Below, one piece after another: positions 9,150 through 17,855 of a stretch of 64,000 nt of DNA. The DNA lies in assembly GCF_000737845.1 (NCBI RefSeq), contig NZ_ATLK01000001.1:1364001-1428000 (forward strand), in the 5' to 3' direction. Both the position numbers and the translations under genes were made by a program. Origin of the DNA: Bifidobacterium bombi DSM 19703. GTDB taxonomy: Bacteria; Actinomycetota; Actinomycetes; Actinomycetales; Bifidobacteriaceae. Below the pieces are notes generated by a model that was not told the DNA's origin, did no database searches, and saw only the letters and a list, made by a program, of their open reading frames with translations. Each line of letters opens with the position of its first letter. Position 1 is the stretch's first letter.

Positions 9150-9449
9150 ATGGGGGTCCAAACGACGCTCGAAGCATTGAACGACTCCGCACGGCGCAGA
9201 ATCATCGAGCTCCTGCGCACCCAGACCATGAGCGCGGGCGATCTCGCCGAAGCCGTGGACCTTGCCCCATCGCGCCTCTCATACCATCTGAACAAGCTCA
9301 AGGCGGCAGGCCTAGTCAGCGGCACAAGGCGCGGGACCACAATCTACTACGAGTCAAACCTCACGGTGCTGGACGACACCATCGTCTGGCTCAAGGGGTT
9401 GCAGAAACGCGAAGACGCCTCAGGTAGCGACGATACCGAAAACTGCTGA
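9150..9449 (+). CDS. ArsR/SmtB-type winged-helix regulator (SdpR-like)
   Basis: A 99-residue DNA-binding protein with the ArsR-type winged helix: EALNDSARRRIIELL (helix 1), DLAEAVDLAPSRLSYHLNKLKAAGLV (recognition HTH), then a wing RRGTTIYYESN. No metal-binding cysteine motif (ELCVCDL) is present, so metal sensing is unlikely. The ATG at 9150 is preceded by AAGGAGG at 5 bases. The SdpI-like membrane gene follows after 150 bases, which repeats the sdpR-sdpI arrangement of Bacillus subtilis, where SdpR represses its own operon and is sequestered by SdpI. The regulatory link here is inferred. Confidence 0.85.
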   Translation: MGVQTTLEALNDSARRRIIELLRTQTMSAGDLAEAVDLAPSRLSYHLNKLKAAGLVSGTRRGTTIYYESNLTVLDDTIVWLKGLQKREDASGSDDTENC

Positions 9450-9599
9450 GCGCCAGTATCCGACCCGCAGCAGCACAGCGGCACAACCGCCACGCGGCAC
9501 CAGTCCGTCAGGCAATCCCGACGGACGCATATAACCATCCAATTCAAATAATGTGAGCATCCAACAACCATCGGCCAACACCGAGCAACGGAGACCATC

Positions 9600-10460
9600 A
9601 TGTCAACACAAAAAACACAAACCACAACCACCGAAGCCACCGGAACCCTAGGAATTCCCAAAAATCCAGAAACCACCGAAAAACCCGAACCCCGCACGAT
9701 TGTACGCAGCCTGCTCGGATGGAACATCGCAATGTACATCCTGGCACTGCTGACACCAGTAAGCACCCTCATCACCCTGCCGAGTCTGCCTGCGCAAGTT
9801 CCGGCGCATTATGGCATCAGCGGCGAAGTCGACCGTTGGGGCAGCAAGTACGAGACACTGACCATGTCGGGAATCATGATTGTACTTCTCGTCATTTGGA
9901 CGGTATTGGAACTCGTGCTCATACACCGGACGATTCACAGCGAATCCGAGCCTGACGCCAGACGCAGCATCCGGTTCTTCATCTTCGGCGGCATATGTAT
10001 ATTCGTGTTGTTCGATGTAATAAACACCTATATACTGTGGATGTCGAAAACAGGAACGACGAGCCTCAACATGACTTCGGTCTCGTTCGCACAGATCATC
10101 AACATCGTGACAGGGCTGGTACTCATCATAACCGGCAACTTCATGCCGCAAGCCAAGCCAAACACATTTTCCGGTATACGTCTGCCCAGCGCCTACACGA
10201 GCCGTGAGACGTGGCGGCGCTGCCAGCGCATGGGCGGCATCGCGTTCATAATGGCCGGAGCGATCATCTTCATCTGCGGAATCTTCGTCAACGATGAAAC
10301 CGCCGCGCTGACCGTGCTCCTCACCGCCATCATCACCGCCACCATCGCCTTGATGGTCTACGCCCCTTATGCCGCCCGCAAATACGGTGCCATCGGCGGG
10401 CCGATCGACAGCGAAGACGACGAGTCCGCGGATATTCCACAAGCACCAGCAATGAAGTAG
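9600..10460 (+). CDS. SdpI/DUF1648-family membrane protein
   Basis: A 286-residue integral membrane protein. An N-terminal DUF1648 module (LPAQVPAHYGISGEVDRWGS) is followed by an SdpI module with the hallmark NTFSGIRLPSAYTSRETWRR before the last helices. About six hydrophobic segments are visible (near residues 42-62, 95-115, 122-146, 158-180, 207-227, 235-260). A Thr/Glu/Pro-rich N-terminal tail of about 35 residues and an acidic C-terminal tail (DSEDDESAD) lie outside the membrane. In B. subtilis SdpI gives immunity to the toxin SdpC and sequesters SdpR. No sdpC-like toxin gene is visible in this window, so the role may be defence against toxins from others. Confidence 0.85.
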   Translation: MSTQKTQTTTTEATGTLGIPKNPETTEKPEPRTIVRSLLGWNIAMYILALLTPVSTLITLPSLPAQVPAHYGISGEVDRWGSKYETLTMSGIMIVLLVIWTVLELVLIHRTIHSESEPDARRSIRFFIFGGICIFVLFDVINTYILWMSKTGTTSLNMTSVSFAQIINIVTGLVLIITGNFMPQAKPNTFSGIRLPSAYTSRETWRRCQRMGGIAFIMAGAIIFICGIFVNDETAALTVLLTAIITATIALMVYAPYAARKYGAIGGPIDSEDDESADIPQAPAMK

Positions 10461-10559
10461 CATTTAACCAGCCTGGACAAAACAAGGTAAAATATCATAT
10501 TGTGAGGGTGAGACGGCATGCATGAACAGAAAACGGGATTCATGCTGGACTCAATCGTC

Positions 10560-11162
10560 CTACCGATACCCATCCCACATCGGCAACGGCATCAACTGAT
10601 CCTCGCAGTGTGCCCACAACTCGTTGAGGTCACTGCCCGGATTCCTCAGCCACCGCAGCTGAATGCCGTCCATCATACTGAAACCTGCATTCAGTAGCTG
10701 TTCGATATTCACTCCGTCAGGGACGGCCCACGGGACCTTCAACATTGAGTCGATGACATTACGGTCTCGATCGAGGAAGTACTGATACGCCGGATGCTTG
10801 GGATCAATCGCCTCGGCATCGAGGGTGGAGAACATGTGAACCTGTTCGGGGCGTTTGGAATTGAAAGCCACGACATCTCTCCACATATGCGCCAACAGCG
10901 GCTTCTCCGTCATGCTGAAACGTGTGATTATCTGTGATGTGCCGGTATCGTATACCTCATCAAGCACAATGTTGAGCAGCCCCTCCTTACTGCCCACATG
11001 ATGCAGCACACCAGCCTTGGTCATGCCGACAGAATTCGCTATCTTCTGCAATGAAGTGCGGTAGTATCCGCGCAAACCGAACGAAATGACGGCGGCGTCA
11101 AGAATAGCCGCACGGCTGCTCGCCCCGTTCGTGTATTTTTTAGTGCGCTCTAAAGGCTGCAT
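10560..11162 (-). CDS. TetR-family transcriptional regulator of the beta-glucoside module
   Basis: A 200-residue TetR-type repressor. The N-terminal HTH covers about residues 14-60 (SRAAILDAAVISFGLRGYYRTSLQKIANSVGMTKAGVLHHVGSKEGLL); the rest is the helical ligand domain. The ATG at 11162 is chosen; a TTG ten codons upstream is possible. The gene follows the MFS permease terminator on the same strand. An identical palindromic operator lies before the MFS gene and before the GH3 gene, and this regulator is the obvious candidate to bind it. The inducer would be a beta-glucoside or its product (inference). Downstream, GCATGAA (10520-10526) and TTCATGC (10539-10545) form a weak inverted repeat. 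Confidence 0.9.
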   Translation of the reverse strand: MQPLERTKKYTNGASSRAAILDAAVISFGLRGYYRTSLQKIANSVGMTKAGVLHHVGSKEGLLNIVLDEVYDTGTSQIITRFSMTEKPLLAHMWRDVVAFNSKRPEQVHMFSTLDAEAIDPKHPAYQYFLDRDRNVIDSMLKVPWAVPDGVNIEQLLNAGFSMMDGIQLRWLRNPGSDLNELWAHCEDQLMPLPMWDGYR

Positions 11163-11256
11163 TTCATCATCTTCTTCTGCTCTCAGCAACAATCAATCCG
11201 TTTTATTGTGCATGTTGAGGTAGACCTCGGAATGAAGCAACAGCTAATAAACAAGA

Positions 11257-11296
11257 ATGCGGACCCCGCTCCCTCTTGTGGCAACGGAATCCGCAT
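11257..11296 (-). terminator. Terminator of the MFS permease gene
   Basis: On the minus strand ATGCGGATTCCGTT pairs with the complementary arm ending in GGGGTCCGCAT, giving about 14 base pairs including several G-U pairs and a small loop. TCTTGTTTATT follows. It lies 25 bases past the MFS stop and before the TetR gene, so the two genes are partly uncoupled. Confidence 0.75.
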
Positions 11297-11320
11297 CATA
11301 CGACAACGCACTATCTAAAT

Positions 11321-12589
11321 TCACTTCACCTTGCGAATCATCATGATGCCAATGGTTCCTATGAGCAAGAAGAAAGCAGCGACAGGGAAGACCGCCTTGT
11401 AGCCGCCCATAAAAGCAATGATCGCGGTCGTGCACCACGGGGCCAGCGCCTGACCTATGGTATTGGCGAGGTTGAGGATGCCCAGATCTTTGCCAGCCTG
11501 TTCCGGGCTGGGAAGCACATCGACGTTGAGCGCCTGGTCAACGGACATGTAGCAGCCGTTGCCAAGACCCGACAGCACCGCGAAGATGTACATGCCGGTC
11601 GTGGTGGGCATGATCCAAGGCATGAGTAGTCCCAATGCGGTCAGTATGCAGCCGAACGCCACCATCACCTTGCGGCGTTGCAGGAAATCGGAAAGCGGAC
11701 CGGACACCACCGATGCCACGATAGTGGCCACCAGGGTGATCATGGAGATGATTTTGATGGCCGTGCTGGATTCACTGACGCTCAAATGGATGTAGCGTTC
11801 AAGGATGAGCAGCTGATAGCTCGTGATCATGAACATGCCAATGGTGAAGGTAAGCCTTCCGACCAGAGCGAGGTAGAAATCACGGCTGTTCTTGGTGGGA
11901 GGAATGAAGGAGCGGAGGATATCGGCAGCTGAGGTCACCTTCGTGTTGTTCTCGGCGGACTGCTCGCGCGGCCAGATGAGCACGGTGAGCAGGCCAGAGA
12001 AGAGGAAAAGCAATGTGCCGATGACCAGACCCACGTTGAGTTTGGTCAGAAAGAAACTGCCGACGAAGTTACCCAGCTGCATCCCGACAATCTGCCCGGC
12101 ACCGTAAATCGCGGAGAATGTTCCACGTGTTGCCTCGGGAATACGGTCGGAAAGCACGGCTACGGCAGGCGCGATGAGGCAGTTGATGCCAATCTGCACG
12201 ATGCACCAGCCGGCGACGATCCAGAACAAGGTCCTAGACTGTGAAGTCAGGAAATAGCCCGCCGCACCGATGACACCGCCTGCGACGATCCACGGGGTGC
12301 GCTTACCGACACGGAATTTGGAGATATCCGACAAGGTGCCGAATATGATGTTGGCGAAGAGCGCGAAGATGACGCTGATCGAGTTCATAGAGCCAACGGC
12401 TTGCTCAGCGGAGAGCCCTGGAATGCTGGTGAACAGCTGCGGCAAAAGCACTCCCGAGCCCATAGAGAACGGTATTCCCCAAAGTATTGAAATCATGGCG
12501 AAACCAATGCCGAACCTCACTTTATTGGCCAATGGTTTCCCTGTGTCCGGTGCCAAATTCGCCGCATCCGGTAATGATACTGCCTCCAT
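11321..12589 (-). CDS. MFS transporter, likely beta-glucoside or gluco-oligosaccharide permease
   Basis: A 422-residue, 12-helix major facilitator. SDISKFRVGKRTPWIVAGG after helix 2 is a sugar-porter-like variant of the MFS loop 2-3 motif, repeated in the second half as GPLSDFLQRRKVMVAFG. The start at 12589 is taken because AAGGAGG lies about 7 bases upstream; the longer open frame has no ribosome binding site. It lies between a TetR gene and a GH3 beta-glucosidase gene, all on the minus strand. The operator shared with the GH3 promoter suggests it imports the substrate of that enzyme. The exact substrate is inference. Confidence 0.87.
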   Translation of the reverse strand: MEAVSLPDAANLAPDTGKPLANKVRFGIGFAMISILWGIPFSMGSGVLLPQLFTSIPGLSAEQAVGSMNSISVIFALFANIIFGTLSDISKFRVGKRTPWIVAGGVIGAAGYFLTSQSRTLFWIVAGWCIVQIGINCLIAPAVAVLSDRIPEATRGTFSAIYGAGQIVGMQLGNFVGSFFLTKLNVGLVIGTLLFLFSGLLTVLIWPREQSAENNTKVTSAADILRSFIPPTKNSRDFYLALVGRLTFTIGMFMITSYQLLILERYIHLSVSESSTAIKIISMITLVATIVASVVSGPLSDFLQRRKVMVAFGCILTALGLLMPWIMPTTTGMYIFAVLSGLGNGCYMSVDQALNVDVLPSPEQAGKDLGILNLANTIGQALAPWCTTAIIAFMGGYKAVFPVAAFFLLIGTIGIMMIRKVK

Positions 12590-12629
12590 GGCATGACCTC
12601 CTTGCGTAATGCCGACAACTATCTTTGTT

Positions 12630-12650
12630 GCCGAACGGTCGGTAAGTATT
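12630..12650 (-). promoter_or_regulatory. Putative TetR operator before the MFS gene
   Basis: GCCGAACGGTCGGTAAGTATT shares the block CCGAACGGWCGGTARGTATT with the region before the GH3 gene (15489-15510). The core CCGA-ACGG-TCGG is palindromic, in the ACCGA...TCGGT style of many TetR operators. It lies 41 bases upstream of the MFS start. Confidence 0.78.
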
Positions 12651-12696
12651 CTATCACTGCATGAAACAATATTCAATTCAATAATGTGTTTTTGCA

Positions 12697-12726
12697 ATTG
12701 CATGTCTGATTGCATACAGATTGCAC
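12697..12726. repeat. Three phased ATTGCAY direct repeats upstream of the MFS operator
   Basis: ATTGCAT (12697-12703), ATTGCAT (12709-12715) and ATTGCAC (12720-12726) recur at steps of 12 and 11 bases. They lie 47-76 bases upstream of the operator at 12630-12650, a position suited to an activator. The rest of 12727-13084, between the GH3 stop and this site, contains no recognisable gene. Confidence 0.45.
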
Positions 12727-13084
12727 GACCGTGTCCTCCCCCAACATCGCACGAAGCGGCGGCAGCACGGTTACGAGTATATTCCAGTGCAAACGTCGGC
12801 ATCGCAGCTCACAATCGGCATCAAGGTTGACGGTTTATAGCGGTGCGAATTCTTCACTGAGAGAGGAACAGGAAAGGGCTGGAATAGTGCGAACAAAAGG
12901 TTCCGATTCTATCTGCGGAACCGTCCGAGATTCCATTGCGATACTGAACCGCCCATGGCTCTGTCCAATACGAAACCGTCCGACCCACGACGACTTCGCC
13001 GCAAGCCGGACGGAACAATGAACGCACGCAAAGCAAGGCCTCACGTGCAGGTCATTTCAAATGGACCGATTGGGTTGACGCTCG

Positions 13085-15352
13085 TCAGCCGCGAATCTTC
13101 TCATACTCCTCCATGGTTCGGGTATACAGATCCTGCGCTATCTCTGCACTCAGCAACATCGACATGCCACTAAGCGGTGCGGAACGCAGGAACATGACGA
13201 TAAGCTGGCTATCGGGGATAATGGGGTGACCGTACTTCTTCTCCAGCTCAGGAAGGACCGTGTTCAACGCCTGGGAACCCACCGGATCATCAGCCCACTC
13301 ACCGTAGGTGGACCACTCCGTCAGCTTCATGCGCTTGCCGTCATCATCGACATCGACATCGACAATTTGGGCGATGTCACGCGAGGAACTACCGACCTCG
13401 ATGCCATATGAACCGCCTTCGACTTTCCAGCCTTCGAACTGCTCGGACCAATAGGCGAACGCACGCGAATCCAAATCGAAGGTGACCTCCTCGGACGCAC
13501 CAGGCTCCAAGAAGACCTTCTTGAACGCCTTGAGCTCATGGACCGGACGAGCCACTTTACAAGCTGGTGGGGCAACATAGAGCTGTACTACCTCGGCGCC
13601 AGGCAAGGAACCCGTATTGGTTACTCTAGCGGTAACGCGGGCGCTTTGAGGTCCGGACTTTTGAGCGTGCACATCCGAAATCTCGAAGGTCGTGTAGCTC
13701 ATGCCATAGCCGAACGGATAGACGACCGGCTTGTGGAAGGTATCGTAGTAGCGATAGCCCACAAACACTCCCTCGCCATAATCCACATGACCTTCTTCAC
13801 CAGGCCAGTTCATCATGCTTGGATCGTCGTCCAAGTTGTTGATAATGGTCTGCGCGAGCTTGCCAGAAGGATTGACATCACCAAAAACAACGTCGGCGGT
13901 AGCAGCCCCGCCGGCCTGCCCCAGCAGCCATGTTTCGATGATCGACTTCGCCTCGCCCTGCCAGGGCATGGAAACCACAGAACCATTGGAAAGGATGACC
14001 ACAACGTTCTTGTTGGCTGTTGCCACGGCCTTAAGTACCTCAACCTGCTTGGCCGGGATGTCGAGCGTGGTGCGGTCAAAGCCTTCGGACTCGGCCTCCG
14101 CAGGAAGCCCGAGGAAGAGCAGAACGGTATCAGCTCCCTTGGCTGCGCTGACGGCCTCATCGGTGAGCGCTTGAGTCTGTTCGGAACCATCAAGAGTGAA
14201 TCCTGGAGCGAATTGCGCATCCACGCCACGCTCCTTGAGCGCATCCAGGAAGCTGGTGAGCTTGTTGGGGTTGATCAGCGAGGAGCCAGCGCCCTGATAG
14301 CGCGGGGTACGCGCGAACTCACCGATGACGGCGAGTTTGGTGCCCGGCTTCACCGGCAGCAGGCCGTCCTCGTTCTTCAGCAGCACCATGGCCTCACGCG
14401 CTGCCTCACGAGCCACCTCATCGTGCTCATCAATGTCGTAACGATAGCCGGCGGCTCCCTTCTCCATGGCAGGACGAGCCTTGGTCACAAGGTCGATCAT
14501 GCCTTGCGCCATGTCCTCAAGCTGCTCCGGCTTGATCTGGCCGTCGCGCACTGCGTGCACCACCTTGTCATCGGTCTTGGTCGGCGGCATCTCGAGGTTC
14601 AGCCCGGCATTCAGTGCCGCAGCACGGTCGTGGACGGCACCCCAGTCGGACATGACAATGCCTTTGAATCCCCACTCCTTGCGCAGTACGTCGGTCAGCA
14701 GCCAATGGTTCTGCGAAGAGTACTCACCGTTGACACGGTTGTAGGAGCACATCACGGTCCAAGGTTGGGCTGTCTTGATGATGTGTTCGAAAGCCGGCAG
14801 GTAGATTTCGCGCATGGCGCGCTCAGAGATGCGCGCGTTGATGCGCAGACGGTCGGTTTCCTGGTTGTTCGCGGCGAAGTGCTTGAGCGACGTTCCTATC
14901 CCCTTGGACTGGATGCCTTCAACTTCACCGACTGCCTCATGCCCAGCCAAATACGGGTCCTCACTCCAAAACTCAAAGCAACGACCGCCAAGCGGATTGC
15001 GCTTGATGTTCACGCCAGGTCCGAGAATGACGGCGACTTGTTCCTGGATGCACTCCTCACCCATGGCCTCGCCGGTCTTCTTGATCAAATCCGGATTCCA
15101 GCTGCTGGACATGCCGGCGGCCGGAGGGAAACAGGTAGCGGGCACAGCTGCATCCACATCCATACCCTCAAGATTTTGAGCCTTACGCAATCCATGAGGC
15201 CCGTCCGTGATGGTGTAGTTGGGGAGACCTTTCTCCGGAACACTGCCGATACTCCAAGGATTAGTGCCGCTGGTCAGCGCCGCCTGTTCTTCGACGCTCA
15301 AGTCCTTCGCTTGCGGCAACGTCGCCTTCTGCTGGGAATTTTGCTCGCTCAT
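13085..15352 (-). CDS. Beta-glucosidase, glycoside hydrolase family 3
   Basis: A 755-residue GH3 enzyme without signal peptide, hence cytosolic. The (beta/alpha)8 domain covers about residues 20-300, with KHFAANNQE (157-165) and the nucleophile Asp236 in IVMSDWGAVHDR. The second, alpha/beta-sandwich domain (about 330-560) includes KLAVIGEFARTPRYQGAGSS. A fibronectin type III-like domain (about 600-700) and a C-terminal tail follow. The start is set at the second of two adjacent ATGs (15352), 6 bases after AAAGG. It hydrolyses terminal beta-glucosyl residues, presumably of sugars imported by the MFS permease downstream on the same strand. Its promoter carries the same operator as the MFS gene. 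Confidence 0.92.
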   Translation of the reverse strand: MSEQNSQQKATLPQAKDLSVEEQAALTSGTNPWSIGSVPEKGLPNYTITDGPHGLRKAQNLEGMDVDAAVPATCFPPAAGMSSSWNPDLIKKTGEAMGEECIQEQVAVILGPGVNIKRNPLGGRCFEFWSEDPYLAGHEAVGEVEGIQSKGIGTSLKHFAANNQETDRLRINARISERAMREIYLPAFEHIIKTAQPWTVMCSYNRVNGEYSSQNHWLLTDVLRKEWGFKGIVMSDWGAVHDRAAALNAGLNLEMPPTKTDDKVVHAVRDGQIKPEQLEDMAQGMIDLVTKARPAMEKGAAGYRYDIDEHDEVAREAAREAMVLLKNEDGLLPVKPGTKLAVIGEFARTPRYQGAGSSLINPNKLTSFLDALKERGVDAQFAPGFTLDGSEQTQALTDEAVSAAKGADTVLLFLGLPAEAESEGFDRTTLDIPAKQVEVLKAVATANKNVVVILSNGSVVSMPWQGEAKSIIETWLLGQAGGAATADVVFGDVNPSGKLAQTIINNLDDDPSMMNWPGEEGHVDYGEGVFVGYRYYDTFHKPVVYPFGYGMSYTTFEISDVHAQKSGPQSARVTARVTNTGSLPGAEVVQLYVAPPACKVARPVHELKAFKKVFLEPGASEEVTFDLDSRAFAYWSEQFEGWKVEGGSYGIEVGSSSRDIAQIVDVDVDDDGKRMKLTEWSTYGEWADDPVGSQALNTVLPELEKKYGHPIIPDSQLIVMFLRSAPLSGMSMLLSAEIAQDLYTRTMEEYEKIRG

Positions 15353-15488
15353 CATATTCCTTTCATCTATGTGACCGTCCCGCACTGATATCGACTTCGA
15401 TGCTGCAGACGGCTTGCAACCATGTGCACGGTGGTGTGCACCCGTTCGAGGTACTGGTAGCCCAGCACAATGAGCCGGCACCACCTGT

Positions 15489-15510
15489 TACCGAACGGAC
15501 GGTAGGTATT
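15489..15510 (-). promoter_or_regulatory. Putative TetR operator before the GH3 gene
   Basis: The palindromic core TACCG-N6-CGGTA is followed by GGTATT, sharing the block CCGAACGGWCGGTARGTATT with the MFS promoter (12630-12650). An AT-rich stretch on its upstream side (15510-15520) offers a -10-like TATTAT on the minus strand. It lies in the 239-base space between the divergent GH3 and CNNM genes. Confidence 0.78.
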
Positions 15511-15591
15511 AATATAATAGCACACTCACCCGCGATATGGTAGAGCATATGGATAATCAATCGTATCCTGCCGAAACTGTAGACTGAGGAT

Positions 15592-16947
15592 ATGTCATTG
15601 TGGCTCAATATTCTGCTGATTTTCGTCTTCCTTATGCTCGGATCGATATTTTCGGGCACCGAACTCGCATTGGTGAGCCTGCGCGGATCACAGCTCGACC
15701 AAATGGAAGAGCAGGATGCACGCGGCGCGAGGGTGGCCCAAATCGCCCGCGACCCCAATACTTTTCTTTCCACGGTGCAAATCGGCGTGACGCTTTCGGG
15801 TTTCCTATCGGCGTCTTTCGGTGAATCGTCCATATCACCGTTCGTGGTGCCGGTGGTGGAAGGCTGGGGCCTACCTTCCCGCATAGCCGCACCTTTGACG
15901 ACGATCATCCTGACGCTGGTCATCTCATTCTGCTCCATCGTGATCTCCGAAATGGTACCGAAGCGTATCGCCATGCAGCGCACGGTGCAGATATCGCGTG
16001 CCGTTGTGCCGGCAATCGATGTGTTCGCTAAAATTTGCAGACCCATCATCTGGGCGATAGGCAAATGCACCAATGGATTCGTCAGGTTGCTCGGCTTTGA
16101 CCCGAACGAAACCAGCAGCGAGGTCAGCGACGACGAATTGCGCGTGCTAGTGGACTCCAATTCCCGCCTCAGCTTGGACGAACGCACTATTCTTGACGAC
16201 GTCTTCGACGCCTCCGGCACTATCGTGGCTGAAGTGATGCGGCCGCGTGCTGATGTGACGTTCCTGGACGGCGACATGCCGCTCGCGGAAGCGGCGAAAT
16301 ACGTGCGTAAGATGCCCTACTCCCGTTACCCCGTCACCGGCAAAGACTTCGACGACGTGTTGGGTTTCGTGCACGTGCGCGACCTTCTGGACATTAGGGA
16401 TCCCAAGGCGAAAACCGTGGCCGACGTGGCGCGTCCGGGAATCTCGCTCCCCGGCACCTCGAAGCTACTGCCCAGTCTGGAATTGCTTCGCAAGCGCGGG
16501 GTGCATCTTGCAGTAGTCATCGACGAATACGGCGGAACGGACGGCATTGTGACCCTCGAAGACATGACCGAGGAACTCGTCGGGGACATCAGAGACGAAT
16601 ACGACCTCCCGGATGACTCCGGCACCGAACGCGAACCGGGAGGCAAGGGCGATCAGGCTCCTGCTTTCGTGGACGGCGTCGCCACGATTGAAGGAGGCAT
16701 GACCATAGAGGATTTCGCCGATCTGACGGGAATACAACTCGAAGATGGACCGTACGAAACCGTAGCTGGCTATTTCCTCGCGCATACAGGCAAGCTCGCT
16801 TCTGTGGGCGATGTGCTGCATTCCGATGACGGCTACGATATGATCGTATCGAAGGTGGACGGACGCAGAATCGAAACCATCGAAGTGCGCAAAAGCAGCA
16901 GCGAAGGCGCGGAGCCCGCTTTTGGAGCGAACAACAGCCAACAATAG
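15592..16947 (+). CDS. CNNM/CBS/CorC_HlyC transporter-associated protein (TlyC-like)
   Basis: A 451-residue membrane protein of the family once called haemolysin C. Order: CNNM (DUF21) transmembrane domain at about 1-190, with FSGTELALVSLR and SEMVPKRIA motifs; a CBS pair at about 205-330 (MRPRADVTFLD, VIDEYGGTDGIVTLED); and a CorC_HlyC domain at about 350-435 ending in KVDGRRIETIEV. Family members are linked to Mg2+/Co2+ transport or resistance; haemolytic activity is not implied. It is single, divergent from the GH3 gene, with Dps following after 150 bases. Confidence 0.9.
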   Translation: MSLWLNILLIFVFLMLGSIFSGTELALVSLRGSQLDQMEEQDARGARVAQIARDPNTFLSTVQIGVTLSGFLSASFGESSISPFVVPVVEGWGLPSRIAAPLTTIILTLVISFCSIVISEMVPKRIAMQRTVQISRAVVPAIDVFAKICRPIIWAIGKCTNGFVRLLGFDPNETSSEVSDDELRVLVDSNSRLSLDERTILDDVFDASGTIVAEVMRPRADVTFLDGDMPLAEAAKYVRKMPYSRYPVTGKDFDDVLGFVHVRDLLDIRDPKAKTVADVARPGISLPGTSKLLPSLELLRKRGVHLAVVIDEYGGTDGIVTLEDMTEELVGDIRDEYDLPDDSGTEREPGGKGDQAPAFVDGVATIEGGMTIEDFADLTGIQLEDGPYETVAGYFLAHTGKLASVGDVLHSDDGYDMIVSKVDGRRIETIEVRKSSSEGAEPAFGANNSQQ

Positions 16948-17095
16948 CGAATTGAACGAATGTATCTCCGCGCTTAGCACAATTGTCACCTCGCAGCAAC
17001 CTTAGGGCACAATTAGCCTCACGGCGCAGTGATTAAGCAAACCAACAGCACTCAGTAAAATAGTATTGGTATAGAAAAAATAGAAAGGAAAGTTC

Positions 17096-17578
17096 ATGGT
17101 TAAGAATTTTTTGAGCCCAGGACTGGATCAGGCAAGTTCCGACAAGATCGTCGATATCCTGCTCAGCTGCCTAGCCCATGAGGAAGAGGGATCGCTTGTC
17201 TTGAAGCATGCCCACTGGAACGTAGCCGGCCCATCCTTCATCGGCGTCCATGAGATGCTTGATCCCGAAGTCGATTCGGTACGCAATATGGCCGATGAGA
17301 CCGCCGAACGCATTGCCACCTTGGGCGGTGCAGCAGAAGGCGGTGCGGACTTCATCCTCAGCCGCCGCAACTGGAAGCCGTTTGAGCTCAAGGGCCGCCA
17401 GGACACGCAGGACTATCTCAAGGCCCTCGTGGACTACTACGCCGAGTTCATCGTCGCCGAGCGCAACGCGATTACGCAACTCGATGACTTAGACGTCATC
17501 AGCTCGAACATCATCCAAGATCATGTGCAGGAATTGGAGCACTTCAACTGGTTCATGAACAGCCACCTCATCAAGTGA
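17096..17578 (+). CDS. dps: Dps-family ferritin-like DNA-protection protein
   Basis: A 160-residue four-helix protein that oxidises and stores iron and protects DNA. The ferroxidase-site motif LKHAHWNVAGPSFIGVHEMLD is visible at residues 36-58, with DSVRNMADETAERIATLGG on the next helix, and a conserved C-terminal IIQDHVQELEHFNWFM helix. Length is normal for Dps. AAAGGAAAG precedes the ATG. No lysine-rich N-terminal tail is present, so direct DNA binding is uncertain. An inverted repeat follows the stop. Confidence 0.93.
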   Translation: MVKNFLSPGLDQASSDKIVDILLSCLAHEEEGSLVLKHAHWNVAGPSFIGVHEMLDPEVDSVRNMADETAERIATLGGAAEGGADFILSRRNWKPFELKGRQDTQDYLKALVDYYAEFIVAERNAITQLDDLDVISSNIIQDHVQELEHFNWFMNSHLIK

Positions 17579-17622
17579 TTTTCTGTTGAGTAACGATTCG
17601 CATCCACGGCGATCTTCGTAGG

Positions 17623-17673
17623 CGAAGAACGACCCCTAGCCTCGCATCATGTGAGCCAAGGGGTCATTCTTCG
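17623..17673 (+). terminator. Long inverted repeat downstream of dps
   Basis: CGAAGAACGACCCCT (17623-17637) pairs with AGGGGTCATTCTTCG (17659-17673) at 14 of 15 positions. It starts 44 bases after the dps stop. There is no T-run, so termination may be inefficient or the stem may protect the mRNA 3' end. Confidence 0.6.
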
Positions 17674-17772
17674 GAAGATAGCCGCGGATGTCGTCGTCTT
17701 GAATGACGTTCGACACGCACTGAACCGGCGCTTGCGTAAGTATGAACGCAGAGGTATCGTTAATTTTTGTCT

Positions 17773-17855
17773 GCGAGTATGGCGGAATGGTAGACGCGCT
17801 GTCTTCAGGTGGCAGTGAGCGAATGCTCGTGGGGGTTCAACTCCCCCTACTCGCA
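17773..17855 (+). tRNA. tRNA-Leu (anticodon CAG)
   Basis: An 83-base tRNA: acceptor GCGAGTA pairing with TACTCGC, discriminator A. The anticodon stem CTGTC/GGCAG encloses loop TTCAGGT, giving anticodon CAG (reads CUG). A long variable arm (GAGCGAATGCTC) is typical of class II tRNA. The T-arm is GGGGG-TTCAACT-CCCCC. CCA is not encoded; CTTTT follows and may end transcription. Confidence 0.95.

Noticed and set aside
13538-15388. A 616-codon plus-strand frame opposite the GH3 gene
   Set aside because: It is the antisense shadow of the beta-glucosidase gene; no ribosome binding site, no recognisable domain, and the GH3 motifs on the other strand are unmistakable.
16985-17040. A DtxR/IdeR- or Fur-like box before dps (TTAGGGCACAATTAGCCT)
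   Set aside because: Only one half resembles TTAGG and the symmetry of the iron box is missing.
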